A DNA stretch of 64,000 nt from Bin87 sp965261195 (GTDB taxonomy: Bacteria > Chloroflexota > Dehalococcoidia > Lucifugimonadales > UBA3495): assembly GCA_965261195.1 (NCBI GenBank), contig OZ253455.1, forward strand, positions 4,092,001 through 4,156,000. The letters are read 5' to 3'. Every line of letters starts with the position of its first letter. Position 1 is the first letter of the stretch. The notes beneath the pieces are model-generated. The model was not told the origin of the DNA. It saw only the letters and a program-made list of their open reading frames with translations, and did not search any database. Shown piece by piece: positions 1 through 10,300 of the stretch. A program made the position numbers and the translations under genes.

Positions 1-120
1 TAGCGACTGGTAAACCGGAAATAGTGGCTACCACGCAACAGGCGACTACCATATATTATGAGAATGAGGGACACCGGTAAAGACCGGGGCCCCCGCCCGG
101 CGGTTCACCCGTCGCTGATC

Positions 121-379
121 TTACCGGGGATGAACTTCGTGGTTGCGCAATCGGGCTCTGGCGACTACCTCATGATCCTGTTTGCCATCATGACCGTGGG
201 AGACGCCGGTTCCGCTGGCGTGGTTGTGGCAATCGTGGATGGCCTCCAGGGATGTTGATGAGACGGGATGACCATTCACCATCAGCTCGGCGCGGGCAGC
301 GTAGTGCAGGAATGAAGCAACCTGTGCGTCTCGATATTTCCCTGGGGAAACCGTCCCACAGCTTGGGTGATGGAACCAC
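121..379 (-). pseudogene. possible gene remnant cut by an IS630 element
   Basis: An open frame reads leftward from the IS630 junction and stops at a TAA at 121-123. It contains a coherent-looking stretch (KYRDAQVASFLHYAARAEL) and then a His-rich part. I do not recognise the family. It has no visible start because the IS630 element begins at 382. Another minus-strand frame over the same bases is equally open, so the coding call is weak. The first 120 bases of the window hold nothing I can support. Confidence 0.2.
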
Positions 380-381
380 TA

Positions 382-1589
382 GTACCGTTTCAATCTGGTT
401 TTGTAGGGTAGCTATGCTGGAGCTTACGGCGAGCGTCTTGGGTGGTAAACCGCCAGTCTATGACTGATTTTGCGGCGTTGCGCTCGCGTTCGAGCGCCGC
501 AACCTCTCGTCGCAGCTCCGCCTCATCGCTGATGCGGCGGTTCAGACACCCTCTGCTGAAGACGCTCAACTCGATCTCAGCCATGTTCAGCCAGCTGCCA
601 TGCGTAGGAGTGTAATGAAACTCGAGGCGTTGCGCGATGCGCCGAGCTTCGCCGGGCTCAAATGCTTCGTAGAGCGAGCCGAGCTGGTGGGTGTTGAGGT
701 TGTCCATCACCAGCCTGACCACCTCGGCATCAGGGTAGGCCTCCTCCACCAACCACCGCATCCGGTGCGCGAAGTCCACGGCAGTGCGGCGCTCGGTCAC
801 CGCCACATGTCTCCAGCCACCCCTCGGCTCACAGATCATGAACCGGTTCCGGGTTCCGTTTCGCTGGTACTCGGTGTCATAGCGTGCCACCCGTCCCGGG
901 GCAGCCGCCAGGGGCGGCCGCACCTCCCCGGTCAATTGCCGGGAGGTCTCGTCGAAACACACTACCGGACGCTCCGGATGGTACTCCTGGTGGTACAAGT
1001 CCAGCACATCCTCCATCCGCGCCACGAACTCCCCACTCACCCTGGGGATACACCACTCTTTTTTCTTCCAAGGTTTGAGTTCGTTTTTTTGAGTAGCTGG
1101 CGCACCGTCTCCAGGGAGATGCTCTCGGCAAACTCCAACTCCACCACCTTGCCCGCCAGCAACTGGAGCGTCCAGTGCGTGTGTCCGGCGGGGGCTGCGC
1201 TGCACGCGAAGGCGATCAGGTGCGCTTCCTGCCGGCCGTCCAGCTTGCGCTCCCGGCCCGGCCGTGGTCGGTCATTGATGGCGGACTCAAGTCCTTCCTC
1301 CACGTACCGCTTCCGCGTTCTGGCAACGGTAGCGGGGTTGATCAAAAGCACACCGGCTAGCTCACGGTCCCGAAGTCCTTGGTCAGCTTTGAGCAGCGAC
1401 AGCGCCCGCTTCACGGTGCGCACTGACGCCTTGCCTCGCTGGGAAACCGCATTGAGACGGGAACGTTCGGCCTCGGTCAGCGCGACTTTATACTTGATGG
1501 CAGCCATGGCTGGGCACCTCCTCACACAAAGATCGTGCCCCAGTATGGCTGCCTTCTAATATTATTACAAATCTATCTGGGAACGGTAC
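382..1589 (-). mobile_element. IS630-family element, copy A
   Basis: The element runs between TA dinucleotides at 380-381 and 1590-1591, the TA target duplication typical of IS630/mariner elements. Its ends are inverted (GTACCGTTTC on the left, GAACGGTAC on the right). It is 1208 bp and nearly identical to copy B (2826-4033) and copy C (13279-14485). The right-hand TA is shared with a second, unrelated IS630-type element, so the two abut with no spacer. Confidence 0.9.
390..1507 (-). CDS. IS630-family transposase (two frames, A7 frameshift site)
   Basis: This DDE transposase is encoded in two overlapping frames. The N-terminal frame (1037-1507) has a helix-turn-helix region (RTVKRALSLL, INPATVARTRKRYVEEG). 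The C-terminal frame (390 to about 1090) holds the catalytic core with VVCFDETSRQL, VMDNLNTHQLGSLYEAF and THGSWLNMAEIEL, giving the Asp, Asp, Glu triad. The frames meet at a run of seven A (coding strand) near 1084, where a -1 shift restores the full protein; such slippage sites are known in IS630 elements. The start is the ATG at 1507 after GGAGGTG; upstream codons are not needed. Probably functional. Confidence 0.85.
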
Positions 1590-2746
1590 TAAACTGATAC
1601 CAAGGTGGGATCTACATTTGTAGGGCGACGAGGGTCGGCATGGGCCTTGCCCAGCAGTCCTTCGGCGCGGGTTTGGAGCACGGTCCGGCAGCGCTGTTTG
1701 ACCTCTGCTTGCCGGCCAGCCAGTTGGGTAAAGAAATCATTCACCTTCTCCGGCACTGCGGACTTGGCGCCCAGGCACAGGTTGGCGGTCACCTCCTGGC
1801 GCACCCAGTTCCAGATCGCCTCAGCAGCATTGAAGTCTGGGCTGTAGCCCGGCAGGTTCACCAGGCGCAGGCGCAATCCAGGAGTTGCCAGGCCGGCCCG
1901 CAGGACATCGCCGCGATGCGCCGGGGAATTATCCCAAATCACCGTCAGCGGTCCCGTGTGCTGCTCCCGCAGTTGCCGCAGGAAAGCGGCGGAGGTTGCA
2001 GAGTTGCTGTTGCCCTCCGGTTCCATCCATTCCACCTCGCCGGTTTCCAGGCACACCGCCGAATAATAGCTGGCCTTTTCGCCCCAGCGCGGGCTGGTCG
2101 AGTCCACCAGGGCTGGCTCTCCTGTGAGCGCCCATTTGCCCCGCAGGTCAGCATCCGCCCGGAAGTGGGCCGCGGACGCAGAAAACCTGGGCCCCCGCCG
2201 GCTGCGCCTCGTCCACCAGGGCGGCATACTCCGCCACGCAGGTCTCCCGCTGGGCGGCGTCGGCTTTGAGTAGTCGCTTCCTGGGCCGTTTCAGCACAAA
2301 TCCCAAGCGGTGCAGGTAATTCAGGCAACTGCTGCGGCTCAGGGAGACCTCGAAACGTTCCTGCACAAATCTGCGCACCACCTTCCAGTTCCAATTGGCC
2401 AAGTCGAGGCCAGCCTTTGCCGGAACCCCCTGCACCACTGCCTTCAGTTCGGTCTGCTGCGCTCCGTCGATCGCGGGGGGGAACCACCCGACTGCTCAAA
2501 GGCCATCGCCCCCGGACCGCCCTCGCCGAAGACGGCAACCCACCGGCCAATGGTCTGGGCATCCCGTCCCAGCGCCGCGGCCACCGCCACCGCAGTCCCG
2601 CCTTGGACCAATAGCCATAGCGCATGCCATCGTTCCCGCTCCCGGGGTGTCGGCGCCCCGTACATTCGCCGCCGCAGATCACCGGCATCCAGTTGCCATC
2701 GTTCCAGGAACCTCTGCAGCTCTCTCATACCCAACACCAACACCAC
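1589..2746 (-). pseudogene. second IS630-type transposase, frameshifted
   Basis: Three consecutive minus-strand fragments make one transposase. 2444-2746 carries the N-terminal helix-turn-helix (MRELQRFLERWQLDAGDLRR). 2148-2438 continues with NWNWKVVRRFVQERFEVSLS and RLGFVLKRPRKRLLKADAA. 1589-2200 is the catalytic part with VIWDNSPAHRG and LPGYSPDFNAAEAIWNW. The first break lies at a run of seven G near 2470-2477. The second lies near 2175, where the expected VDEAHFRADADL is shifted by loss of one base. Two indels make this copy dead unless supplied in trans. Confidence 0.85.
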
Positions 2747-2823
2747 TCTGCTTTCCTTCCAGACTATCCCATCTGCTTCCAGTTTTACCTAATCCCCATG
2801 TAGGTTTCACCTTGGCTTTAGTT
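1592..2823 (-). mobile_element. IS630-type element X, sandwiched between copies A and B
   Basis: The ends are imperfect inverted repeats: AACTGATACCAAGGTG at the left and CACCTTGGCTTTAGTT at the right. The flanking TA dinucleotides at 1590-1591 and 2824-2825 are also the target sites of copies A and B. It is a different subfamily from A, B and C, with a different transposase and different ends. Confidence 0.8.
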
Positions 2824-2825
2824 TA

Positions 2826-4033
2826 GTACCGTTCCCAGATAGATGTGCAAGAATATTAGAAGGCAGGCATACTGGGGTATGATCTTTCTGCGAGGAGGTG
2901 CCCAGCCATGGCTGCCATCAAGTATAAAGTCGCGCTGACCGAGGCCGAACGTTCCCGTCTCAATGAGGTTTCCCAGCGAGGCAAGGCGTCAGTGCGCACC
3001 GTGAAGCGGGCGCTGTCGCTGCTCAAAGCTGACCAAGGACTTCGGGACCGTGAGATAGCCGGTGTGCTTTTGATCAACCCCGCTACCGTTGCCAGATCGC
3101 GGAAGCGGTACGTGGAGGAAGGACTTGAGGCCGCCATCAATGACCGACCACGGCCGGGCCGGGAGCGCAAGCTGGACGGCAAGCAGGAAGCGCACTTGAT
3201 CGCCTTCGCGTGCAGCGCAGCCCCCGCCGGACACACGCACTGGACGCTCCGGTTGCTGGCGGGCAAGGTGGTGGAGTTGGAGTTTGCCGAGAGCAGCTCC
3301 CTGGAGACGGTGCGCCAGCTACTCAAAAAAACGAACTCAAACCTTGGAAGAAAAAAGAGTGGTGTATCCCCAGGGTGAGTGGGGAGTTCGTGGCGCGGAT
3401 GGAGGATGTGCTGGACTTGTACCACCAGGAGTACCATCCGGAGCGTCCGGTAGTGTGTTTCGACGAGACCTCCCGGCAATTGACCGGGGAGGTGCGGCCG
3501 CCCCTGGCGGCTGCCCCGGGACGGGTGGCACGCTATGACACCGAGTACCAGCGAAACGGAACCCGGAACCGGTTCATGATCTGTGAGCCGAGGGGTGGCT
3601 GGAGACATGTGGCGGTGACCGAGCGCCGCACTGCCGTGGACTTCGCGCACCGGATGCGGTGGTTGGTGGACGAGGCCTACCCTGATGTCGAGGTGGTCAG
3701 GCTGGTACTGGACAACCTCAACACTCACAAGCTCGGCTCGCTCTACGAAGCATTTGAGCCGTGCGAAGCTCGGCGCATCGCGCAACGCCTCGAGTTTCAT
3801 TACACTCCTACGCATGGCAGCTGGCTGAACATGGCTGAGATCGAGTTGAGCGTCTTCAGCAGAGGGTGTCTGAACCGCCGCATCAGCGCTGAGCCGGAGC
3901 TGCGGCGAGAGGTTGCGGCGCTCGAACACGAGCGCAACGCCGCAAAATCAGTCATAGACTGGCGGTTTACCACCCAAGACGCTCGTAGTAAGCTCCAATA
4001 TGTCTACCCTACAAAACCAGATTGAAACGATAC
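2826..4033 (+). mobile_element. IS630-family element, copy B
   Basis: This 1208-bp copy of the A/B/C subfamily is in the opposite orientation to copy A. The left end GTACCGTTCCC follows TA 2824-2825; the right end AACGATAC precedes TA 4034-4035 and has one substitution in the inverted repeat. Copies A and B flank element X in inverted orientation, giving a composite-like arrangement. Confidence 0.9.
2908..4025 (+). CDS. IS630-family transposase (A7 frameshift site)
   Basis: Frame 1 (2908-3378) encodes the helix-turn-helix half starting MAAIKYKVALTEAERSRL, preceded by GGAGGTG. Frame 2, from about 3325 to 4025, encodes the DDE core (VVCFDETSRQL, LVLDNLNTHKLGSLYEAF, GSWLNMAEIELSVF). The switch is at the A7 run near 3325-3331, as in copy A. 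No other lesion is visible, so this is likely an active copy if -1 slippage occurs. Confidence 0.85.
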
Positions 4034-4035
4034 TA

Positions 4036-4577
4036 GTGCGGCCCGACCTGCTAGGTAATAGTATGTTCCAGACCGAGCTGGTCCAGGAGACCAATATGCA
4101 TCCGGCCAGCCCCTTCGAGATGGGCCGGGAGCATATGATGCAGTTCTCGCGGTTCCTATGGGTCTGCGGAGGCTTTCGGATCAGATAGATCATACAACAC
4201 CGCGGCCAGCCGTGGGCGATGTTGGCCCTAACTTGAAAATAGTAGGTGCCGCCGCTTTCAAGCACCCTGCGCACGCTTTTGCCGTGTAAATTACGGGCGG
4301 GGGATGTCAGGAAATGGCGGATGCGGGTGGTCCCCTAGGTCGTTATCGTGTACTCTCTCTACGGTACTGTTCGCAACTCGACTTCCCAAGACTATTCCGG
4401 GGAAATGGAGTATGAGATGGTTTGGGCTAAGAGTCTCAGTCGAAGTGCTGTCTAAGCCCCAATCCACCGAAGAGGTGATTGTCGCGGGGTGATGAAGGGG
4501 TAAGAAAGTGCTCCTTTGCTGCGGGGATAATGGTTTGTGAAACAGCAAACCGACCCGAAACAAGGAGCGCCCAATAG
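4036..4577. other. gap between mobile elements, no supported gene
   Basis: About 540 bp lie between IS630 copy B and the IS1380-type transposase. A short open frame right after the IS junction ends near 4188 and could be the tail of an interrupted gene, but I do not recognise it. Near 4508-4570 a GCTCCTTTG and CAAGGAGC pair is inverted and may belong to the end of the IS1380-type element. Confidence 0.4.
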
Positions 4578-4592
4578 ATGCTACCACGCAAG

Positions 4593-5917
4593 ATGCTACC
4601 ACGCAGTTACCCCGACGGCATCCACATCGCCTTCGACGACCACCGCCTGGTCAACAATGCCGGGCTGATCCTTCCGGTGACCCTGGCCCAGCGCCTGGGT
4701 CTGCCCCAACTGGTTCAGCAGCGCCTCGACCTGGGCGACGCGCCGGGTCGGGCGAACCCGGGCGACCAGATTATGACCCTGGTGGCGTCTGCGCTGGCCG
4801 GCGGCGACCGCATTGACGACGCCGATGCGTTGCGCACCGGCGGGACCGCCTGCACCCTGGGCGGCACGGTCAAGGCGCCATCCACGCTGGGGACCTTCCT
4901 GCGCAGCTTCCGGTGGGGCCACGTCCGCCAACTGGACCGGGTGAGCGGGAGTTGCTGGCCCATGCCTGGGCTGCTGGGGCCGGACCCGGCGACGGGCCGT
5001 TGACCATCGACCTGGACTCCACCAGCTGCGAGACCTATGGCTTGGCCAAGGAGGACGCGCAGCGCCACAACTACGCCGGCCAGCGGGGCTATCACCCGAT
5101 CTGGGCCGTGGCCGCCGGAACCGGCGACGTGCTGATGGCACGGCTGCGCAAGGGCCGGGCCAACACCGCTCGGGGCGCCGCCCACTTCCTGCGTGAGACG
5201 GTGGGGCGGGTGCGCTACGGCGGGGCCAGAGGACAACTCACGGTGCGCGCCGACCGCGGCTGCTATGCCCACGCCCTGGTCGCGGTCTGCCGCGCAATGG
5301 AGGTCCGCTACTCCATCACCATCCGCCAGCATAAAAGCCTGCGCAATCTCATCGAGGCGATACCCGAGATGGACTGGACGTCCATCCAGTACTGGATGGA
5401 CGGCGCCGCTGACGTGGCGGAGACCACCTACACCCCCTTCCAGGATGAGCCCGACGCCGCACCGGTGCGGCTCATCGTCCGGCGGGTGCAGCCCACGCCC
5501 GGCTCCCAGCTGGCCCTCTTCGCCACTTACAGCTATCACGGCTGCATCACCGACCGGGACGGGGACACCCTGGCACTGGAGGCCGACCATCGCCGCCACG
5601 CCGAGATCGAGAATGCCATCCGAGACCTCAAGTACGGCGTCGGACTCAACCATCTCCCCTCGGGCCGCTTCGCCGCCAACGCCGCCTGGCTGGCGGTCCA
5701 GGTGATGGCGCATAACCTGGCCCGCTGGACGGCGCGCATCGGTCTGGGCGAGCCGGTGGTGACCACCAAAACCCTCCGACGCCGCTTCTTCTCGATGCCC
5801 GGACGGCTCACCCGTTCGGCGCGCCGCCGCACTTTGCATCTGCCCCAGCGCTGGCCCTGGCAAAACCGGTTCAGTCGCGCCCTCGCTCGATTGCGCGCCC
5901 TGCCACTCCCAGCCTGA
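4593..5917 (+). pseudogene. IS1380-family transposase, frameshifted
   Basis: The first part (4593 to about 4940) begins MLPRSYPDGIHIAFDDHRL and contains LPVTLAQRLGLPQLVQQRLDL, typical of the IS1380 N-terminus. The frame then shifts near 4943. The rest (to 5917) carries the catalytic region: LTIDLDSTSCETYGLAKEDA, VRADRGCYAHALV, and the C-terminal HAEIENAIRDLKYGVGLNHL with the conserved Glu. The C-terminus ends in an Arg-rich tail. A single indel separates the halves and no slippage site is obvious, so I call it broken. Element boundaries could not be fixed. Confidence 0.8.
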
Positions 5918-6428
5918 CGGCGGCAACCAGCCCGCCGACCCGCCATCCGGCCATCTGACCGTTCCCGCCAACTCGCGCCAACCCAGCCCGTGAAGGGCGC
6001 TTCCTGCTTACCGCCTGTCGAATTCCGCCCGCCATGGCCGCACGGCCGCCATCATCGTGTCTGGGTGCCTACCTCACGCCGCCCTCATCCCCACCTATTG
6101 GGATCTGGCTGGGCCCGTTCGCCTTCCCTTACCCATCATACCTGGTGTCAACGACACGGACGTCTCGCGTCGGTGGATTCGGGCTTATGCGTGGCGCCAG
6201 GTGTCGGATTTGACAGCAGAAAAGAGCATATATTAATTAGCAGACGGTCTCCGTGATGAAGATTCTTCAGTTGGATAGTCATTCCGGGACATCAAGTCGG
6301 TTCGTCACAAGTTTTCGCCGGATTCGGTTTAACGTTGCGCTTTTCACAGCGAAACGGGTGGCTTTGACAATAGGTGATTAACGACAATAAGGAACGTCGG
6401 TAGCGGCGACTATTTTTGCCGGTCAGGA
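5918..6428. other. intergenic, no supported gene
   Basis: About 510 bp. The first part presumably contains the right end of the IS1380-type element. From about 6230 the composition becomes more AT-rich. No RNA gene, repeat or gene was recognised. Confidence 0.4.
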
Positions 6429-6885
6429 TTGGGTAAAACCATCCGGCACGGAGGTGCCGGATTGATCAAAGACCGACAAGTCGCATTGTTGAGGCAGAAA
6501 CTTATGGAAGGAAAGACACAAGAGACGGCGGCCGCCATGGCCGGGATGTGCGTACGTTCGGCGCGCAAGTGGCAGGATGGCCCGTTGCCGTCGGAGAGCA
6601 AACAGGAGCGCTGGTGGCGCACCCGGTCCGACCCTTTCGACGGGGTGTGGGAAGAAGAGATTGAGCCCCTGCTGCGGGGAGATCCGACGGGCAAGCTGAA
6701 AGCAACGACAATTATCGAGTGGTTGGAGGAGCAGCATCCCGGCCGGTACAGCGCCTCGCAACTGCGTACCCTGCAACGACGATTACAGGACTGGCGGGCA
6801 CTCAACGGTCCCGATCAGGAGGTTTACTTCCCCCAGGAGCATCCGCCGGGTCGCGAAGCCCAGTTTGATTTGGGAATTATATACG
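6429..6885 (+). pseudogene. IS21-family IstA, N-terminal fragment
   Basis: The frame has the N-terminal helix-turn-helix (LIKDRQVALLRQKLMEGKT then AAAMAGMCVRSARKW) followed by TTIIEWLEEQHPGRYSASQL and RTLQRRLQDWRALNGPDQEV. It runs into the start of the catalytic domain (EHPPGREAQFDLG), where IstA proteins normally continue for about 350 residues. Similarity ends abruptly at about 6885. The open frame continues to 7049 but reads unrelated sequence. No istB follows, so it is a deletion remnant. Confidence 0.75.
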
Positions 6886-6909
6886 AAAGTAACCATTACC
6901 TCTGTGCGA

Positions 6910-7143
6910 TCAGCCCGCAACCGGCAGGCTGGTGCAGTCCGCGCAACGTCCGTCACGATACAGCGTTTCGGGATAATAGACCTCACGCCCGCAGTGCGCA
7001 CAGCGATAGATACGCCCTTCCACCGCACCTTTCGGCGGGCCGGAGTTGAGCATCACCCGCGTAATCTCTTCCGCCGTAGCGTCGATCTTTGGCGGTTATT
7101 TCATCGTCATGGGCCGCCCGCGTTCTTTCTTCTTCCTTGCCAT
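6910..7143 (-). pseudogene. zinc-ribbon small protein with an in-frame stop
   Basis: A 77-codon frame starts at the ATG at 7143 (MARKKERGRPMTMK), meets a TAA at codon 15 and resumes in the same frame with PPKIDATAEEITRVMLNS. The C-terminal half has two CxxC pairs (CAHCGREV and GRCADC), a zinc-ribbon pattern. Related small proteins usually read Tyr-Pro-Pro at the stop position, so a single Tyr-to-stop change is likely (recollection of the family, not a search). A short frame ending at 7147 just upstream (DGVLKFYPFRLGKRPKPEF) may be the tail of a coupled gene. Confidence 0.5.
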
Positions 7144-7298
7144 CGTCTATCTCCCCTTGACCTGTACCAGCACGAACTCCGGCTTTGGCCGTTTGCCCAG
7201 CCGGAATGGATAGAACTTCAACACCCCGTCCACGCCGCCGTGCTCAATTGCGGCCAAAATTTGAGGAGTAGATACTTGTGTACCCACGCCATAGATAA

Positions 7299-7327
7299 GC
7301 CGGCCTGTCCTTGCGGGTCAGGCCGGC
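7299..7327. terminator. hairpin downstream of the Calx-beta gene
   Basis: GCCGGCCTG at 7299-7307 pairs perfectly with CAGGCCGGC at 7319-7327 around an 11-nt loop. It lies about 40 bp past the stop codon of the large minus-strand gene. There is no clear T run on the minus strand, so termination is plausible, not certain. Confidence 0.35.
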
Positions 7328-7367
7328 CTCTTCCTCGAACCGCCTCGTATCTTCGGGCGAGGATATT

Positions 7368-10300
7368 TTACTCGGATGGAATCCTTGCAGTGAGACTGTT
7401 CGATAATCTGGTGCCGTCAGCCAGACAGATGGAGCCAGAGACCTGACAGTCGGCTGTTTGCGGCAGGGAGACCTCAATGGCTTGCGATGAGGTAGGTTGC
7501 ACCGTGATGCTCCAGCTGCGATTGCTCCCACCGGTGTAGCGGCGGGCGCCGGTGATTTGCCCATTGGTGACCCGCAACACCGAATCACGGACTGCCTGGT
7601 AACTCAACCCGGGTATGTGCTCGCTGAAATGGAGTTCCATGGCAAACTTGCTAACCCCGTCGTGGGTCGTTGGGACGTTGCGAAACTCCGCCGTCAGCGA
7701 AGGCGTGGCGCCCTCCTGTGTCTGCCGTGTGGCGCCCTCCTGTGTCTGCCGTAGTGGAATCCTTGCAGTGAGACTGTTCGATAATCTGGTGCCGTCAGCC
7801 AGACAGATGGAGCCAGAGACCTGACAGTCGGCTGTTTGCGGCAGGGAGACCTCAATGGCTTGCGATGAGGTGGGTTGCACCGTGATGATCCAGCTGCGAT
7901 TGCTCCCACCGGTGTAGCGGCGGGCGCCGGTGATTTGCCCATTGGTGACCCGCAATACGGAATCACGAACTGCCTGGTAACTCAACCCGGGTATGTGCTC
8001 GCTGAAATGGAGTTCCATGGCAAACTTGCTCGCGCCATTATGCGATGATGGCAGGTTGCGGAATGCTGCCGTCAATGTGGCCGCGGAGGAGCCGGTGGGG
8101 CCGGAGGAGCCGGTGGGGCCGGAGGAGCCGGTGGGGCCGGAGGAGCCGGTGGGGCCGGAGGAGCCGGAGGAGCCGGAGGAGCCGGTGGAGGTGTGGTAGT
8201 CGATGACGGTCACTGCCACCCAGAGGTGGTACACGTCATCGTACTCGTCGGCGCTGCTTTCATCTTCCACGGCGTGCCCAAGCGTTGCCGTTTCATTCGC
8301 CGTGTTCGTATCCCTGAACGACCGCACCGTCACCCTCTGCGCCACGTTCCAGTTCGATGGGGTGAAGGTCAGCCGATTAGGCGACGACTTCACTTCCGAG
8401 TTGCTTCTTTTGATCGTGATCACCACGTCGGAGGAGGGCTGTGAATCAAGCTTCACGGTGTAGGCTCTGCTGTGGCCCTCGGGCACCACCAGCTTGGACG
8501 CGGACAACGTTATCCCAGCGATTTCGTCTTCGACCCCGGTCACCGCCACCGAGCCGATGGTCACCGGGTCGTACTCCTCGGCGCTGCTGGCGTCTACCAC
8601 CATGTGGTTGATGGTGAGCGTGTCGGGAATGGCGTCGGCGTCCTGGGCAGCGGCCACCGTCACCCTCTGCCCCGAGTTCCAGTTGGACGCAGTAAAGGTC
8701 AGGGTCGTCGGAGACACCGTAATGTCGGAACTGCCGCTCGTGGTCACAGAGATCACGACGTCGGAGGAAGGCTCCGTGTTCAGGCTCACCCCGTAGGAAA
8801 CGCTGCCGCCCTCAGAAACCGATAGCGCAGACGTGGACACCCTGACCCCGGCCTGGTCAGTATCAGTGACCCTCACCGCCACCGCCCTGCTGATCGCATT
8901 GTCGTACTCGTCGGCGCTGCGGTCGGTGTCCACCCTGTGGGTGAGTGTGGCCTGGTCATCCACCGCATCGTCGTCGTGGAGGAGGCTCAGTCTCGCATAG
9001 ATTCCCCTCCAGTTGGTCGGGGTGAAGATCAGCGGAGAGTTCCGAACGGCCACGTCCGGGTTGTTGCTGCTCACGGTGATCACCACGTTGGAGGAGGGCC
9101 GCGTGCTGAGGCTCACAATGTAGAGGGCGGAGTACCAGCCCTCGGTCCCCTCCACTACCTCCTTGGACACCACGTAGGAGATGTCGTTATCGTTGACGGT
9201 CACCGGCAGCGAGCCGATGGTCACTATGTCGTACTCGTCGGCGCTCTCGTCGGCCACCACCGCGTGGCCGATGGTGGCCGTGTCGTTCCTCGTGTCGCTG
9301 TCCTGGGCTGCGGACACCCTCACCGTCTGTGCCATGTGCCAGTTGCTCGGCGTGAAGGTCAGAGTGGCCGGCGAGACCGTCACGTCGCTACTGCCGGTCA
9401 GGGTCACAGAAATCTTGACGTTGGAGGTGGGCGGGGTGGTCAGCCGCACCCAGTAGGGACTCGTGTCGCCCTCGCTCACCTCCAACGTGGAAGCGGACAC
9501 CACCTTCACCCCGTCGGGCTCGTTATCGGTGACGGATACCATCACCCTGTCGAGGTTGATCGTATGTTGGTACTCGTTTCGGGTGCTGCTCGCCACCACA
9601 AAGTGGCTGATGACCGCCGCGTCGGGAACGGCGTTGTCGTCCTGGGCTGCGGACACCGTCACCGTCTGTGCCGTGTTCCAGTTGCTCGGCGTGAAGGTCA
9701 GGGTGGCCGGCGACACCGTCACGTCGCTGCTGCCCGTCTTCCTCTTCACGGCGATCACGACGTTGGAGGTGGGCAGCACGTCCAGCTTCACCGTGTATGT
9801 GGCCGTGCCGCCCTCGGCCACTGTCAGCGTGGACGTGGACACCGTCACCCCGGGGGTTTCATCGTCGAGGACGGTCACAAAAATCCCAGGGCTGGTGACG
9901 GTGCTCCACAGGCTGACGTACTCACTGGCGCTACTGGGGGTAATTGCATAGTCGATGAAGGCTTTGCCCGACCTCGCGTCGGCGTCATGGGCGGCACTCA
10001 CCGTCACTGTCTGCGCCTCGGCCCAGTTGGTCGTGGAAAATGTCAGGACGGCCGGAGACACCGTAACGTCGGAACTGCCGCTCGTGGTTAGAGAAATCAC
10101 CACGCTGGAGGTGGGCTGCTTGGTTAGCTTTATAGTATAAGACTGGCTGCCGCCCTCGGGCACTCTCACAATGTAGATAGAAACCGCCACCCCGACGATG
10201 GGATCGCTGGACATGGTCGTCGGCAATGCGCCATCTCCAGCGAGCCGGTCGCTGTTGTTGGCGCCCACGACAGGCGTCACGCCGCCCGCGCAGACAGTGC

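Noticed and set aside
390..1507. IS630 transposase halves as separate genes
   Set aside because: Both halves are needed for one DDE protein and join at a homopolymer slip site, so they are one gene.
5990..6256. An 88-residue frame after the IS1380-type transposase
   Set aside because: No conserved motifs, no ribosome site, and the region probably belongs to the IS end.
8086..8190. Regular repeats that could suggest a CRISPR array
   Set aside because: Units are contiguous with no spacers and encode a linker in frame, so it is a coding minisatellite.
8937..10091. A 384-residue plus-strand frame over the Calx-beta gene
   Set aside because: It is the complement of the repeat protein; its composition (His/Gly/Arg rich) only mirrors the repeats, and the minus-strand gene has a clear ribosome site.
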